Assembly: GCA_048465415.1 (NCBI GenBank)
Contig: DBFWLO010000019.1
Location: 351,846-415,845 of the forward strand
Direction: 5' to 3'
From: Scatosoma sp048465415
GTDB lineage: Bacteria > Bacillota > Clostridia > Christensenellales > Borkfalkiaceae
Length of the DNA stretch: 64,000 bases
Each line of letters opens with the position of its first letter. Positions within the stretch are counted from its first letter, which is position 1. This document shows, one piece after another, positions 7,698 to 23,642 of this stretch. The position numbers and the translations under genes are program-made. The notes beneath the pieces were generated by a model, which was given only the letters and a program-made list of their open reading frames with translations, searched no databases and was not told where the DNA came from.

Positions 7698-9290
7698 TTA
7701 CGAGCGCGCGTCTTTTTCCTCGTGGTAGCTTTGTTCGGTGTTGACGCTCCAAAGCGAAGTCTTGTCCGTTTTGCCGCTTAAAATGTCCTCGCAGGCCACC
7801 AGGGAAGTGACCATCGAGTGGTCCATATTGTTATAGCGGTGCTGGCCGTTCCGCCCCACGCAATAAAGATTGTCAAAAGCGTTTAAGTAGTCTTTGACCT
7901 TATCGAACTCCGCATAGCTGCCGAAATAGGCGGGATAGGCTTTTTTGACGCGAAGGAGCGTGGAATCGAGCACGTTTTCCTTCGATTCGACGACGCCGAT
8001 TTTAACGAGTTCTTCTATCGCTTTTTCGATAAATTCCCGATCCGGGCAGTTCCAGGACTCGTCCCCTTCCTTACAGAAGTATTCGAGGCCGATCCATACC
8101 TTATGCTCGGGATCGTCCACCATATACGGCGACCAGTTATTGAAGATCTGGATCCGCCCCAAACGCACGTCCCGTTCCTGCACGTAGATCCAGCAGTCGG
8201 GGACGATGTCGCCGAGCGTTTTCAGTTTCGTTTTATTTTTGACTTTGAGTTTATCGAGGAGCAGTCCGACGGTCATGAAATCGCGGTAGGGAAGCGTCGA
8301 AGCGATTCTATAAACGTCCTTGGGAACTTCTTTTTCGTCCATCGCTTCCACCAGGTCTTTGACGGGCATGGAGGAAATGAACCAGTCGGCTGTATATTCC
8401 CATTCCTTGCCGTTTTTATCCCTCGCGGCGACGGAGACAACTCTGTCGCCGCAGGAGGTCACGCGCGTGACCTCCCTTTCCAGCAAAATTTCGCCGCCCA
8501 GTTCCCGGATACGTTCCGCCATTTTTTCATAGAGCTGGCCGGGGCCTTTTTTCGGATAGAGGAATTGTTCGATGAGGCTTGTCTCCACTTGCTTGTCTTT
8601 CTTTTTAAAGGGCTTCGCGAGCGCGTTCCTGATCGCCTTGGACACGGACAGGCCCTTGACGCGCTGCGCGCCCCAGGCGGCGGAAATGTCGCGGGGGTGC
8701 ACGCCCCAGAGTTTTTCCGTATAGTCCTCGAAAAACATCGAGTACAAAGGCTTGCCGAAACGGTTGATATAGAAATTTTCGAGGTTGGTCTCCTCCCGTT
8801 TTCGAATACAGCTGCCCAGGTAGCCGAAACCTGCTTTCAACGTGCGGAAAAAGCCCATATTGATAAAGGTACGGGCCTTCAAAGAGATCGGGTAATCGAA
8901 AAATTTACGCAGATAAATGATGCGGGAGACGCGGTCGCGGACGAGCAGCGTTTCGTCCGTCTCTTCGGGATCCGGGCCGCCTGCCGCGAGAGGCTTTTCG
9001 CGGCCTAAAAGGAGATCGTCTTTACTCGGTTTCCCCTGCACGGGAAGCAGTTCCCGCCAAAGATTCGTCACCCGTTCGTCTTTGGAAAAAAAACGGTGGC
9101 CGCCGATGTCCATGCGGTTGCCGTGATACGTCGCCGTACGGGAAATGCCGCCTACGAACGATTCGGCTTCGAGTATGATCGGATGCACGTCCTGCGATTT
9201 CGTCAAAAGCTCGTACGCCGCCGTCAGCCCCGCCGGGCCTGCGCCGATGATGACGGCCGTTTTTTGGGCCGGGTGTTCCGTTTTTGCCAT
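7698..9290 (-). CDS. FAD-dependent NAD(P)-binding oxidoreductase (amine-oxidase / UDP-galactopyranose mutase-like)
   Basis: A 530-residue flavoprotein. The N-terminal dinucleotide-binding motif is GAGPAGLTAAYEL (about residues 17-29), followed by EAESFVGGISRT and the DIGGHRFFSKD motif typical of the protoporphyrinogen-oxidase-like and UDP-galactopyranose-mutase-like group. A C-terminal FAD-contact region contains YCVGRNGQHRYNNMDHS. Proteins of this group are often encoded with GtrA and GT-C genes in surface-polysaccharide loci; a sugar-nucleotide or lipid-linked-sugar modification is likely but not proven. It is the first gene of the operon, driven by a consensus promoter at 9387-9415. Confidence 0.8.
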   Translation of the reverse strand: MAKTEHPAQKTAVIIGAGPAGLTAAYELLTKSQDVHPIILEAESFVGGISRTATYHGNRMDIGGHRFFSKDERVTNLWRELLPVQGKPSKDDLLLGREKPLAAGGPDPEETDETLLVRDRVSRIIYLRKFFDYPISLKARTFINMGFFRTLKAGFGYLGSCIRKREETNLENFYINRFGKPLYSMFFEDYTEKLWGVHPRDISAAWGAQRVKGLSVSKAIRNALAKPFKKKDKQVETSLIEQFLYPKKGPGQLYEKMAERIRELGGEILLEREVTRVTSCGDRVVSVAARDKNGKEWEYTADWFISSMPVKDLVEAMDEKEVPKDVYRIASTLPYRDFMTVGLLLDKLKVKNKTKLKTLGDIVPDCWIYVQERDVRLGRIQIFNNWSPYMVDDPEHKVWIGLEYFCKEGDESWNCPDREFIEKAIEELVKIGVVESKENVLDSTLLRVKKAYPAYFGSYAEFDKVKDYLNAFDNLYCVGRNGQHRYNNMDHSMVTSLVACEDILSGKTDKTSLWSVNTEQSYHEEKDARS

Positions 9291-9386
9291 AGCTGTTCGT
9301 CCCCTTATCCGAAAATTTTAGCTTTCATCGATCAAGTAGAAAAAAAGAGGCCCGCCGTTGCGCGTACGCGGGGTTTATACGAAAAA

Positions 9387-9415
9387 ATTATAACATGGTT
9401 TGCCTAAAATGTCAA
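9387..9415 (-). promoter_or_regulatory. Consensus SigA-type promoter of the glycosylation operon
   Basis: Minus strand TTGACA (9410-9415), 17-bp spacer, TATAAT (9387-9392). It lies between the rpoC terminator and the flavoprotein gene, so the operon 9290 to 3781 is transcribed separately from rpoBC. Confidence 0.85.
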
Positions 9416-9462
9416 GGGGGAAAAGAAAAAAGCCGGGTTTTGCCCGCCGCCAAAAAGAAAAG

Positions 9463-9488
9463 CCCCTTCCGCCGTATAGCGGAAGGGG
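9463..9488 (-). terminator. Intrinsic terminator after rpoC
   Basis: Perfect 10-bp stem CCCCTTCCGC/GCGGAAGGGG with a 6-nt loop, followed on the minus strand by a T-rich run (9452-9462). It starts 6 nt beyond the rpoC stop codon. Confidence 0.9.
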
Positions 9489-9494
9489 TACGTT

Positions 9495-13322
<3,828 letters not shown>

Positions 13323-13343
13323 ATACTTTTTAGTCTCCTCGGA

Positions 13344-17369
<4,026 letters not shown>

Positions 17370-17605
17370 CGGTTAATTTGTTGCTCCTTACATTTTTTTC
17401 AAGGCGATTTACCGAGTATATCTTTTCATCGATAAAAATCGAATTTTTTGTCTTTATTGCCGCTTGCTTGCCGCGTTCGCTTTACTTTTTCGAGAAAATG
17501 CGGTATACTATGGACATAATCCCCTTTTCAAAAGGCGGGTTCCCGGCTCTTTTTCCCCGCGGATAGGGACAATACGCCATAGTAAGCATAATGATACATT
17601 ATTTA

Positions 17606-17634
17606 ATTATAATGGCGGAAAGAAAAGATGTCAA
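17606..17634 (-). promoter_or_regulatory. Perfect consensus SigA promoter of rpoBC
   Basis: Minus strand TTGACA (17629-17634), spacer of exactly 17 bp, TATAAT (17606-17611). The predicted leader is about 230 nt (17370-17599) and contains no ORF that I can support. The interval 17370-17704 has no gene. Confidence 0.9.
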
Positions 17635-17704
17635 GCGATTTTTGCCGCCCTTTGGCAACTAATTTTTTTTATTTTTCAAAAAGGACAAAACAGGACAAAT
17701 TAAC

Positions 17705-17947
17705 GTGAGAATCGACAAATTTCTGAAAGTTTCCAGAATCCTCAAAAGACGCACCGTCGCCCAGGAAGCCTGCGGCGAGAACAAAGTGCTCTTAAACGGC
17801 AAGCCCGCAAAGCCCGCCGCCGCCGTCAAAGCGGGCGACGTCGTCGAGATACTCTACGCGACGGGGAGTCTCAAATTCCGCGTCCTCGAAGTGCGGGAAG
17901 TAGTGAAAAAGGACGAGGCCGCCTCCCTCTACGAGGTTCTTTCGTGA
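17705..17947 (+). CDS. rqcP: S4-domain RNA-binding protein (RqcP-like)
   Basis: An 80-residue protein that is almost entirely an S4 RNA-binding domain (MRIDKFLKVSRILKRRTVAQEAC, then VLLNGKPAKPAAAVKAGDVVEI). This size and pattern match RqcP/YabO, which works with RqcH in ribosome-associated quality control by helping C-terminal tailing of stalled peptides; Hsp15 is a related possibility. The start is GTG at 17705. Its TGA stop overlaps the GTG start of ispDF by 4 nt (GTGA), indicating translational coupling. It is divergent from rpoB. Confidence 0.82.
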   Translation: MRIDKFLKVSRILKRRTVAQEACGENKVLLNGKPAKPAAAVKAGDVVEILYATGSLKFRVLEVREVVKKDEAASLYEVLS

Positions 17948-19083
17948 ACGCCGGCGGGAACGCCGGCGTCAGCGTCATCGTCTGCGCCGCCGGCAAAGGC
18001 GGCCGCGCAGGTCTGGGCAAAAACAAGCTGCTTTTTTCGCTCGGAGGCAAGCCCGTTCTCGAACGCACTCTCCGCGCCTTCGACCTGCCGCTCGTCAAAG
18101 AGATTCTCGTCGCCGCCGCCGAGGACGACTTATGCGAAATTGAAGAAATCTGCGGGCGGATTCCGCGCACGCGGGCGGTTTTGGGCGGGGCGACGAGGTT
18201 TGAATCGGTATTTCTCGCCCTCCGAGAAGTTGCGGAGGAGATCGTGCTCGTGCACGACGGCGCGAGGCCGTTCGTCAGGCTCGAAAGCATACTCGGGTGC
18301 GTAACGAGCGTCGTACAGTCCGGGAGCGGGATCTGCGCCGTGCCGGTCGTGGATACCGTCGCTATCGCCGACGAGTCGGGAAGAATCTCCCGCGTGCCGC
18401 CGCGGGAACGGACGTTTTCGATCCAGACGCCGCAGGGGTTTTACACCGAGAAGCTGCGTACGGCGTACGAGCGGGCGGCCTCGAAGGGCGGGACGTACAC
18501 GGACGATTCCTCCGTGTATGCCGCGTTTATCGGCCGGCCGAGATTGTGCGCGGGCGCGCGCGACAACAAAAAATTGACGTTTGCGGAGGATTTCAAGGAT
18601 CCTGTTGCGAGAGTCGGGTTCGGCGTGGACACGCACGCGTTCGGGAAAGCGCAGGACTATATTTTGCTCGGAGGCGTTAAGATTCCTTCCGCCAGCGGGC
18701 TGGTCGCGCACAGCGACGGGGACGTGCTCGCGCACGCGGTGATGGACGCCATGCTATCCGCGGCGGGGCTGAAAGACATCGGGTATTATTTCCCCGACAC
18801 CGACGAGGCGTTTCAAGGCGTCGATTCCATGCAACTGCTCGGACGAGTCAGGGAACTGCTCGCCGGGAAAGGTCTGGCCGTCAAAAATTTATCCGTCGCC
18901 GTACAGGCGGAACGGCCGCGGCTCGCCGGCTACATCGACGAGATCAAATCTTCTTTGAGCCGGGCGCTGGGAATCGGCGGCGACGACGTGGGCGTGTCGG
19001 CGGGCACGAACGAGGGACTCGGGTATATCGGCGAAGGCAAGGGCATCACCGTCCACGCCTATGTATTATTGAAAGAGATATAA
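17944..19083 (+). CDS. ispDF: Bifunctional IspD/IspF (MEP isoprenoid pathway)
   Basis: A 379-residue fusion of two enzymes of the non-mevalonate isoprenoid pathway. The N-terminal half is 2-C-methyl-D-erythritol 4-phosphate cytidylyltransferase: nucleotide-binding CAAGKGGRAGLGKNK, then VHDGARPFV. The C-terminal half, from about residue 222, is 2-C-methyl-D-erythritol 2,4-cyclodiphosphate synthase: GFGVDTHAFG metal-site motif, AHSDGDVLAHAVMDA, and DTDEAFQG. The intervening step (IspE) must be encoded elsewhere. The GTG start overlaps the rqcP stop. Fusion of non-consecutive pathway enzymes is known in several bacterial groups. Confidence 0.95.
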   Translation: MNAGGNAGVSVIVCAAGKGGRAGLGKNKLLFSLGGKPVLERTLRAFDLPLVKEILVAAAEDDLCEIEEICGRIPRTRAVLGGATRFESVFLALREVAEEIVLVHDGARPFVRLESILGCVTSVVQSGSGICAVPVVDTVAIADESGRISRVPPRERTFSIQTPQGFYTEKLRTAYERAASKGGTYTDDSSVYAAFIGRPRLCAGARDNKKLTFAEDFKDPVARVGFGVDTHAFGKAQDYILLGGVKIPSASGLVAHSDGDVLAHAVMDAMLSAAGLKDIGYYFPDTDEAFQGVDSMQLLGRVRELLAGKGLAVKNLSVAVQAERPRLAGYIDEIKSSLSRALGIGGDDVGVSAGTNEGLGYIGEGKGITVHAYVLLKEI

Positions 19084-19139
19084 ATCGATTCCTGTCAGTA
19101 CCCGGTTTTTACATATTTCGCAATTCAGGAGAATCACAC

Positions 19140-20540
19140 ATGGCAATTTCAAAAGCGCCCGCTTCACAATTCGTCTGTACCGAATGCGGTTACACCGCGC
19201 CCAAATGGTTGGGGAAATGCCCCGGCTGCGGAAATTTCAACACCATGCAGGAGGAGCTCGTCAAGCCTGCCGAAAGTTCCAGGAACGCGGCGCGCCCCGC
19301 CCTCTCTTCGATGATTTCCAGAGCCGTGCCCCTTTCCAAAGTCGGGTATGAAAAATTCAGGCGCGTATCCGCGGGAATCGGCGAATTCGACACCGTGCTC
19401 GGCGGCGGGATCGTGCGAGGCTCCCTCGTGCTGCTCGGCGGCGATCCGGGGATCGGAAAAAGCACCCTCTTAACCCAGGTTTCCGCTTATCTCGCGCGCG
19501 AACACAAGGTTTTATACGTTTCCGCCGAGGAGAGCTGCTCGCAGGTGAAAATGCGCTGCGAACGATTAGGGCTTAATTCGGACAATTTGCTCCTTTTGAA
19601 CGAAACCTGTCTCGAAGACATCGAGGCGAATTTAGGCGAGGCGGAATTCGTCGTTATCGACTCCATTCAGGCCGTCTACACGGAGGCGATGTCCTCCGCC
19701 TCCGGCAGCGTCGGGCAGGTGCGGGAATGCGCGGCCAAGCTCATGCGCATCGCCAAATCGCGAGGCATTACTTTCTTTATCATCGGCCACGTCACCAAAG
19801 AAGGCGCGCTCGCGGGGCCGAAAGTACTCGAACACATCATGGACACCGTGCTCTATTTCGAGGGACAGCAGGAGGAGAACTTCAAGCTCCTGCGCGCCGT
19901 CAAAAACCGGTTCGGTTCCGTCCAGGAAGTGGGCGTGTTCGAGATGACCGAGACGGGGATCCGCAGCGTCTCCGATTACTCCGAACTCTTTCTCTCAGAA
20001 AACCGCGGCACCGCGGCGGGCTCCGCCGTCACCCCCTCGGAGAGCGGCAACCGCTGCATGAATGTGGAGATTCAGACGCTCATCTCCAAGACCGCCTACG
20101 GACTGCCGCGCAGAATGACGCTCGGCATCGATTACAACAAACTCGTCGTGCTCATCGCCGTGCTCGAAAAGCGGTGCGGGATCCCTTTCTATTCCTCCGA
20201 CGTCTATATGAACGCTATGGGCGGCATCAAACTCAGCGAGCCGTCCGTCGATCTCGCCGTATGCGCCGCCCTCGCGAGCGCCGCCGGCGACGTACCCATC
20301 GACAAATACACCGCCGTATTCGGGGAAGTGGGACTCACCGGCGAGGTGCGTTCCGTCACTTATGCCGAAAAACGCGTCAACGAGTGCGTCAAGACCGGCT
20401 TCAAAACCGTCGTCCTGCCCGCCAAAAATATGAAAACCTGCGAACGGTTCAAGGACAAGATCCGGCTCGTGCCCGTCTCTTACGTCAACCAAATGGTCAA
20501 AGAACTGAGTCTGAGATCGCCGTTTAATCCGCAGGCGTAG
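19140..20540 (+). CDS. radA: DNA repair protein RadA
   Basis: A 466-residue RecA-like ATPase acting in recombination intermediate processing. The N-terminal zinc finger uses C13, C16, C27 and C30. Walker A is GGDPGIGKST (about 100-109), Walker B is FVVIDSIQAV, the RadA-specific motif KNRFGSVQEVGVFEM follows, and a Lon-protease-like C-terminal domain completes the protein. A site CAGGAG lies 7 nt before the ATG. It follows ispDF by 56 nt and probably belongs to the same transcript. Its last 17 nt overlap the 3' end of the convergent small gene at 20524. Confidence 0.96.
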   Translation: MAISKAPASQFVCTECGYTAPKWLGKCPGCGNFNTMQEELVKPAESSRNAARPALSSMISRAVPLSKVGYEKFRRVSAGIGEFDTVLGGGIVRGSLVLLGGDPGIGKSTLLTQVSAYLAREHKVLYVSAEESCSQVKMRCERLGLNSDNLLLLNETCLEDIEANLGEAEFVVIDSIQAVYTEAMSSASGSVGQVRECAAKLMRIAKSRGITFFIIGHVTKEGALAGPKVLEHIMDTVLYFEGQQEENFKLLRAVKNRFGSVQEVGVFEMTETGIRSVSDYSELFLSENRGTAAGSAVTPSESGNRCMNVEIQTLISKTAYGLPRRMTLGIDYNKLVVLIAVLEKRCGIPFYSSDVYMNAMGGIKLSEPSVDLAVCAALASAAGDVPIDKYTAVFGEVGLTGEVRSVTYAEKRVNECVKTGFKTVVLPAKNMKTCERFKDKIRLVPVSYVNQMVKELSLRSPFNPQA

Positions 20541-20856
20541 GGCTATCGATCAGGTGAAGATCGTTTTCCAGCCACTCTAAATTTTCCAGCCACTCTAAAT
20601 TTTCCAGAATTACGCGCAGCCGAACGAAGATTTCCGACAAAACTTTTTTCGCCGCCCGAATACTTTTTATCTTCTCTTCTTGCAAATCTCTCTCCGCAAA
20701 ACATTCGCAAATTTTATCCGTCCTCCGAAATCTGCCGTTTTCCTTTTTATTCGTGCAGTGCCCTTCGAACAGCTCAAAATATCGTCCTCCCCCTTTGACG
20801 TAATGCGGAAGATAATGTTTACAATCCCTACAAGTCTTTTCCTCTTTCGTTTCCAT
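20524..20856 (-). CDS. Small cysteine-rich protein of unknown function
   Basis: A 110-residue protein. The N-terminal half has a probable metal-binding pattern: CRDCKHYLPHY at about residues 9-19, then GHC near 33, and ICEC near 50. The C-terminal half is helical and charged and includes a duplicated hexapeptide LEWLENLEWLEN made by an 18-bp tandem DNA repeat. GGGGA lies 7 nt before the ATG. It is divergent from the XRE regulator at 20949 and shares its operator-containing promoter region, and it converges on radA. Similar short CxxC proteins occur in Clostridia without an assigned role, as I recall; I do not know a function. Confidence 0.65.
   Translation of the reverse strand: METKEEKTCRDCKHYLPHYVKGGGRYFELFEGHCTNKKENGRFRRTDKICECFAERDLQEEKIKSIRAAKKVLSEIFVRLRVILENLEWLENLEWLENDLHLIDSPTPAD
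20564..20607. repeat. 18-bp tandem repeat inside the cysteine-rich gene
   Basis: Two identical 18-bp units (20564-20581, 20582-20599) plus a partial third (20600-20607), plus-strand unit TTTTCCAGCCACTCTAAA. Each unit adds six residues (LEWLEN), so copy number can vary without shifting frame. Confidence 0.9.
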
Positions 20857-20873
20857 TTTATTTTCCCCGATTG

Positions 20874-20922
20874 GCCATATTTGGCGTATTTTGTACCACT
20901 ATTATATCACGCCACATTTGGC
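20874..20922. promoter_or_regulatory. Paired GCCA-N4-TGGC operator-like sites
   Basis: Two near-identical 12-bp inverted repeats, GCCATATTTGGC (20874-20885) and GCCACATTTGGC (20911-20922), are spaced 37 bp apart in the divergent region between the cysteine-rich gene and the XRE gene. They are good candidates for binding by the adjacent XRE protein, which would then control both directions. Confidence 0.55.
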
Positions 20923-20948
20923 AAGTCAAGTATTTTTTAGGAGTTCAA

Positions 20949-21143
20949 ATGAAAAATTATATTTCTAAGCGCAGAAAAGAATTGAAGCTCACTCAAAAAC
21001 AAGCGGCCGCGGCCGTCGGGCTGAACGATCGGTTATATCAGAAATACGAGACGGGAGAAGTCGTCCCCTCCGTGCTCGCCGCTTTGCGCATCGCCAAAGT
21101 CCTCCATACCACCGTCGAGGAATTGTTTCCGCTCGACGAATGA
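20949..21143 (+). CDS. XRE-family helix-turn-helix regulator
   Basis: A 64-residue protein that is a single Cro/CI-type HTH domain (SKRRKELKLTQKQAAAAVG, then KYETGEVVPSVLAALRIAKVL). The ATG at 20949 has TAGGAG about 6 nt upstream; longer in-frame versions would run through the operator region and are unlikely. With no separate effector domain it is probably a simple repressor. The paired inverted repeats just upstream suggest autoregulation and control of the divergent cysteine-rich gene. A terminator follows directly. Confidence 0.85.
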   Translation: MKNYISKRRKELKLTQKQAAAAVGLNDRLYQKYETGEVVPSVLAALRIAKVLHTTVEELFPLDE

Positions 21144-21146
21144 AAA

Positions 21147-21181
21147 AACTCCCCCGAAGGATATTGCCTTACGGGGGAGTT
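21147..21181 (+). terminator. Bidirectional intrinsic terminator
   Basis: Stem AACTCCCCCG/CGGGGGAGTT extended by AAGG/CCTT, followed by GCTTTTT on the plus strand and preceded by a run of A. It can serve both the XRE gene and the convergent hydrolase gene. Confidence 0.85.
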
Positions 21182-21186
21182 GCTTT

Positions 21187-22338
21187 TTATAATCGGCGTT
21201 CGCGAAAATCCGTGGATTCTTCGGGCGGCGCGGGCTTGGGTTTCCGCTTTTTCAGTTTGCGGATATTCTCCTTGCCGTAACGCCAAAATTCTTTGACGGT
21301 GTGTCGGAAAAATTTTCGTTCCTCCTCTTCGAGGGAACGGAAGCGCTCTTTCACCGCGCGCATTTCTTCCACGGGGCGCGCCCGATAGTCCGCCACCGTC
21401 ACGCCGTCGTCCGCGCCCAGCACGTAAAAGAGCAGGTCCACGAAATGCGGGCGTTTTTCCTCCATTGAATCCAGCCACGCCTTCACCGTCACGTCGATGA
21501 CGTCGGAACCGGCCGATTTGCGGGAAACGCTTTTGAACGCGCCGTCGCGCCCGATCGCCCAATTATAGGGATCGTGCTGCAAAAGGAACAGGCCGCGACA
21601 TTTGACGATTTTTACCTTTTGTTCGTGGAACAGCAGCATACCCACGAGATCGTCGCAGGGAATGACTTTCCGCACCCGGTCGGCGATGGCGGCGTACTCT
21701 TCCGTCTGAAAAATGTCCGTCCTGAACCCCGGGCCGTCCTGATTGAACACGCCGACGATCCGCGAGCGGGCCGACGCGTCGCAGCGCATCGCCGCATACA
21801 CCGCGAGATTGCCGCCTTTGGAATGGCCGCCCACGTAAATCTCCCCTTCCGTGCGCGAGGCCACCTCGTTCAGATACGCCACCGCGTCCGCCTGCGCGGG
21901 AATTTCGTCCAGATAGGACATCTTGAAATTTTCCTTCCAGCCGAGGAGCGTCAGATCGGTGCCGCGGAAACAGACGTGCAGTCTTCCGTCGGGCAAAAAA
22001 CAGGTGATCGCCGCGAATTGCTCGATGGCGTGTTCGTCCATCACCTCCCGGCAATAGCCGATCTTCATTTTGCAAAAGCGGGGACTCTTGATCAGAAGAC
22101 GCCAGAGCTTGCGGTTGAGTCTCTCGTCCATCGTATTGACGACCAGCCTGTTGAGCACAAATTCCGAGCGCAGCGACGACACCACGACGGGGGGCTTTTT
22201 GCTGTCGAGCGAAGGCAAAACCAGCTCGAACATCAGATAGGATACGGCGGAAAGCACGAAGCTGTCCACCTCGGAAAAGGGGCGCTCCTCAAACGTATAT
22301 TGTCCGTATTTTTTCAGGTAGTAGATAATATTTTTCAT
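21187..22338 (-). CDS. Mbeg1-like (DUF2974) alpha/beta hydrolase
   Basis: A 383-residue predicted cytoplasmic lipase-fold protein of the Mbeg1-like/DUF2974 family. The nucleophile elbow is GHSKGGNLAVYA (about residues 169-180), preceded by VCFRGTDLTLLGWKENF, a typical oxyanion/lid segment. A catalytic acid may lie in FNQDGPGF. The C-terminal 90 residues are basic and helical (KRKPKPAPPEES). The substrate is unknown. It lies 40 nt downstream of dapL on the same strand and ends at a shared terminator, so it may be co-transcribed with dapL. Confidence 0.8.
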   Translation of the reverse strand: MKNIIYYLKKYGQYTFEERPFSEVDSFVLSAVSYLMFELVLPSLDSKKPPVVVSSLRSEFVLNRLVVNTMDERLNRKLWRLLIKSPRFCKMKIGYCREVMDEHAIEQFAAITCFLPDGRLHVCFRGTDLTLLGWKENFKMSYLDEIPAQADAVAYLNEVASRTEGEIYVGGHSKGGNLAVYAAMRCDASARSRIVGVFNQDGPGFRTDIFQTEEYAAIADRVRKVIPCDDLVGMLLFHEQKVKIVKCRGLFLLQHDPYNWAIGRDGAFKSVSRKSAGSDVIDVTVKAWLDSMEEKRPHFVDLLFYVLGADDGVTVADYRARPVEEMRAVKERFRSLEEEERKFFRHTVKEFWRYGKENIRKLKKRKPKPAPPEESTDFRERRL

Positions 22339-22378
22339 CTCATGTCCCCCGCCCCGTTTTCCCGTCCGGGAGCCGCGT

Positions 22379-23560
22379 TTATTTTTTCAGCAGTTTATAC
22401 AGCCGCTCCGTCGCTTCCGCCGTCGCTTCCCGGCTGCCGAAGCCCGTGAGCCGGAAATAGCCTTCCCCGTTTTTGCCGAAGCCGCTGCCCGGCGTGCCCA
22501 CCACCTCGATCTCGCGCAGCAGGAAATCGAAAAATTCCCAGCTCGTCATGCCCTTCGGACATTGCAGCCAGATATACGGGGAATGTTTACCGCCCGTATA
22601 AAAGATTCCGCATTCCTCCATGCACGCCGCGATCAGCCGCGCGTTTTCCAGATAGTAAGCGATATTGGCGCGGATCTGCCGTTCGCCCTCTTCCGTAAAC
22701 ACCGCCGCCGCGCCGCGCTGGACGATATACGACACGCCGTTGAATTTGGTCGTCTGGCGGCGAAGCCACATCTTCCGCAAAGACATGCCTTCGTATTCGA
22801 GACCTTTGGGGACGACGGTGTAGCCGCAGCGCGTGCCCGTAAACCCCGCCGTCTTGGAGAACGAGCAAAGCTCCACGGCGCATTTTTTCGCGTCCTCTAC
22901 TTCGTAAATACTTCTCGCCGCCCCCCGCCCTGCGAAACATTCGTAAGCCGCGTCGTAGAGAATCACCGCGTTTCGCCTGATCGCGTACTCTACCCATTTT
23001 TCGAGCTGGGCCTTCGTATACGCCGCGCCCGTGGGGTTATTCGGCGAGCAAAGATAGATGATATCCGCTTCCACGTTCTCGTCGGGCATGGGCAGAAAGC
23101 CGTTTTCCGCCGTCGCCGAAGCGTACAGTATCTTCCGGCCGGCCATGACGTTGGTGTCCACGTACACGGGATAGACGGGATCGGGGACGAGCGCCGTATT
23201 ATCCCCGGAAAACAGGTCGAGAATATTGCCGCAGTCCGATTTCGCGCCGTCGGAGACGAAAATTTCGTCCGCGGAGAGCGTCACGCCGCGGCGGGCGTAA
23301 TAGTCCCGGATCCCCTCCCGCAAAAACGCGTAGCCCTGTTCGGGGCCGTAGCCCTTAAAGGTCTCTTTCCTGCCCATTTCCTCCACCGCTTCGCGCATGG
23401 CTTCGATCACCGCGGGAGCCAAAGGCAGCGTCACGTCGCCGATCCCCAGGCGGATCACCCGCGCGTTCGGGTGGGACGATTCGTACGCCGAGACGCGTTT
23501 TGCGACTTCGGAAAACAGATAGCTTTCGGAAACGTCCGCATAATGCAAGTTCGGTTTCAT
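22379..23560 (-). CDS. dapL: LL-diaminopimelate aminotransferase
   Basis: A 393-residue PLP enzyme converting tetrahydrodipicolinate directly to LL-2,6-diaminopimelate for lysine and peptidoglycan, bypassing the acylated intermediates. The PLP-lysine motif is CSFSKTAGFTGTRCGY (about 234-249), and GIGDVTLPLAPAVIEAM and LCSPNNPTGAAY are typical of DapL. The start at 23560 has GAGGAGG 5 nt upstream; an ATG 24 nt earlier reads through that site and is less likely. dapF is nearby (25318-26154). A terminator separates it from pyrG. Confidence 0.93.
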   Translation of the reverse strand: MKPNLHYADVSESYLFSEVAKRVSAYESSHPNARVIRLGIGDVTLPLAPAVIEAMREAVEEMGRKETFKGYGPEQGYAFLREGIRDYYARRGVTLSADEIFVSDGAKSDCGNILDLFSGDNTALVPDPVYPVYVDTNVMAGRKILYASATAENGFLPMPDENVEADIIYLCSPNNPTGAAYTKAQLEKWVEYAIRRNAVILYDAAYECFAGRGAARSIYEVEDAKKCAVELCSFSKTAGFTGTRCGYTVVPKGLEYEGMSLRKMWLRRQTTKFNGVSYIVQRGAAAVFTEEGERQIRANIAYYLENARLIAACMEECGIFYTGGKHSPYIWLQCPKGMTSWEFFDFLLREIEVVGTPGSGFGKNGEGYFRLTGFGSREATAEATERLYKLLKK

Positions 23561-23594
23561 AAACTCCTCCTCTATAAATCGCATATAATATCGT

Positions 23595-23620
23595 AAAATC
23601 CCTCCTTTGCGAGGGATTTT
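23595..23620 (-). terminator. Intrinsic terminator between pyrG and dapL
   Basis: Perfect 10-bp stem AAAATCCCTC/GAGGGATTTT with 6-nt loop, 22 nt after the pyrG stop. dapL must then rely on readthrough or on a promoter within the following 34 nt, which I could not identify clearly. Confidence 0.75.
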
Positions 23621-23642
23621 TTCTTGCGTTGTCCGGGAAAAA

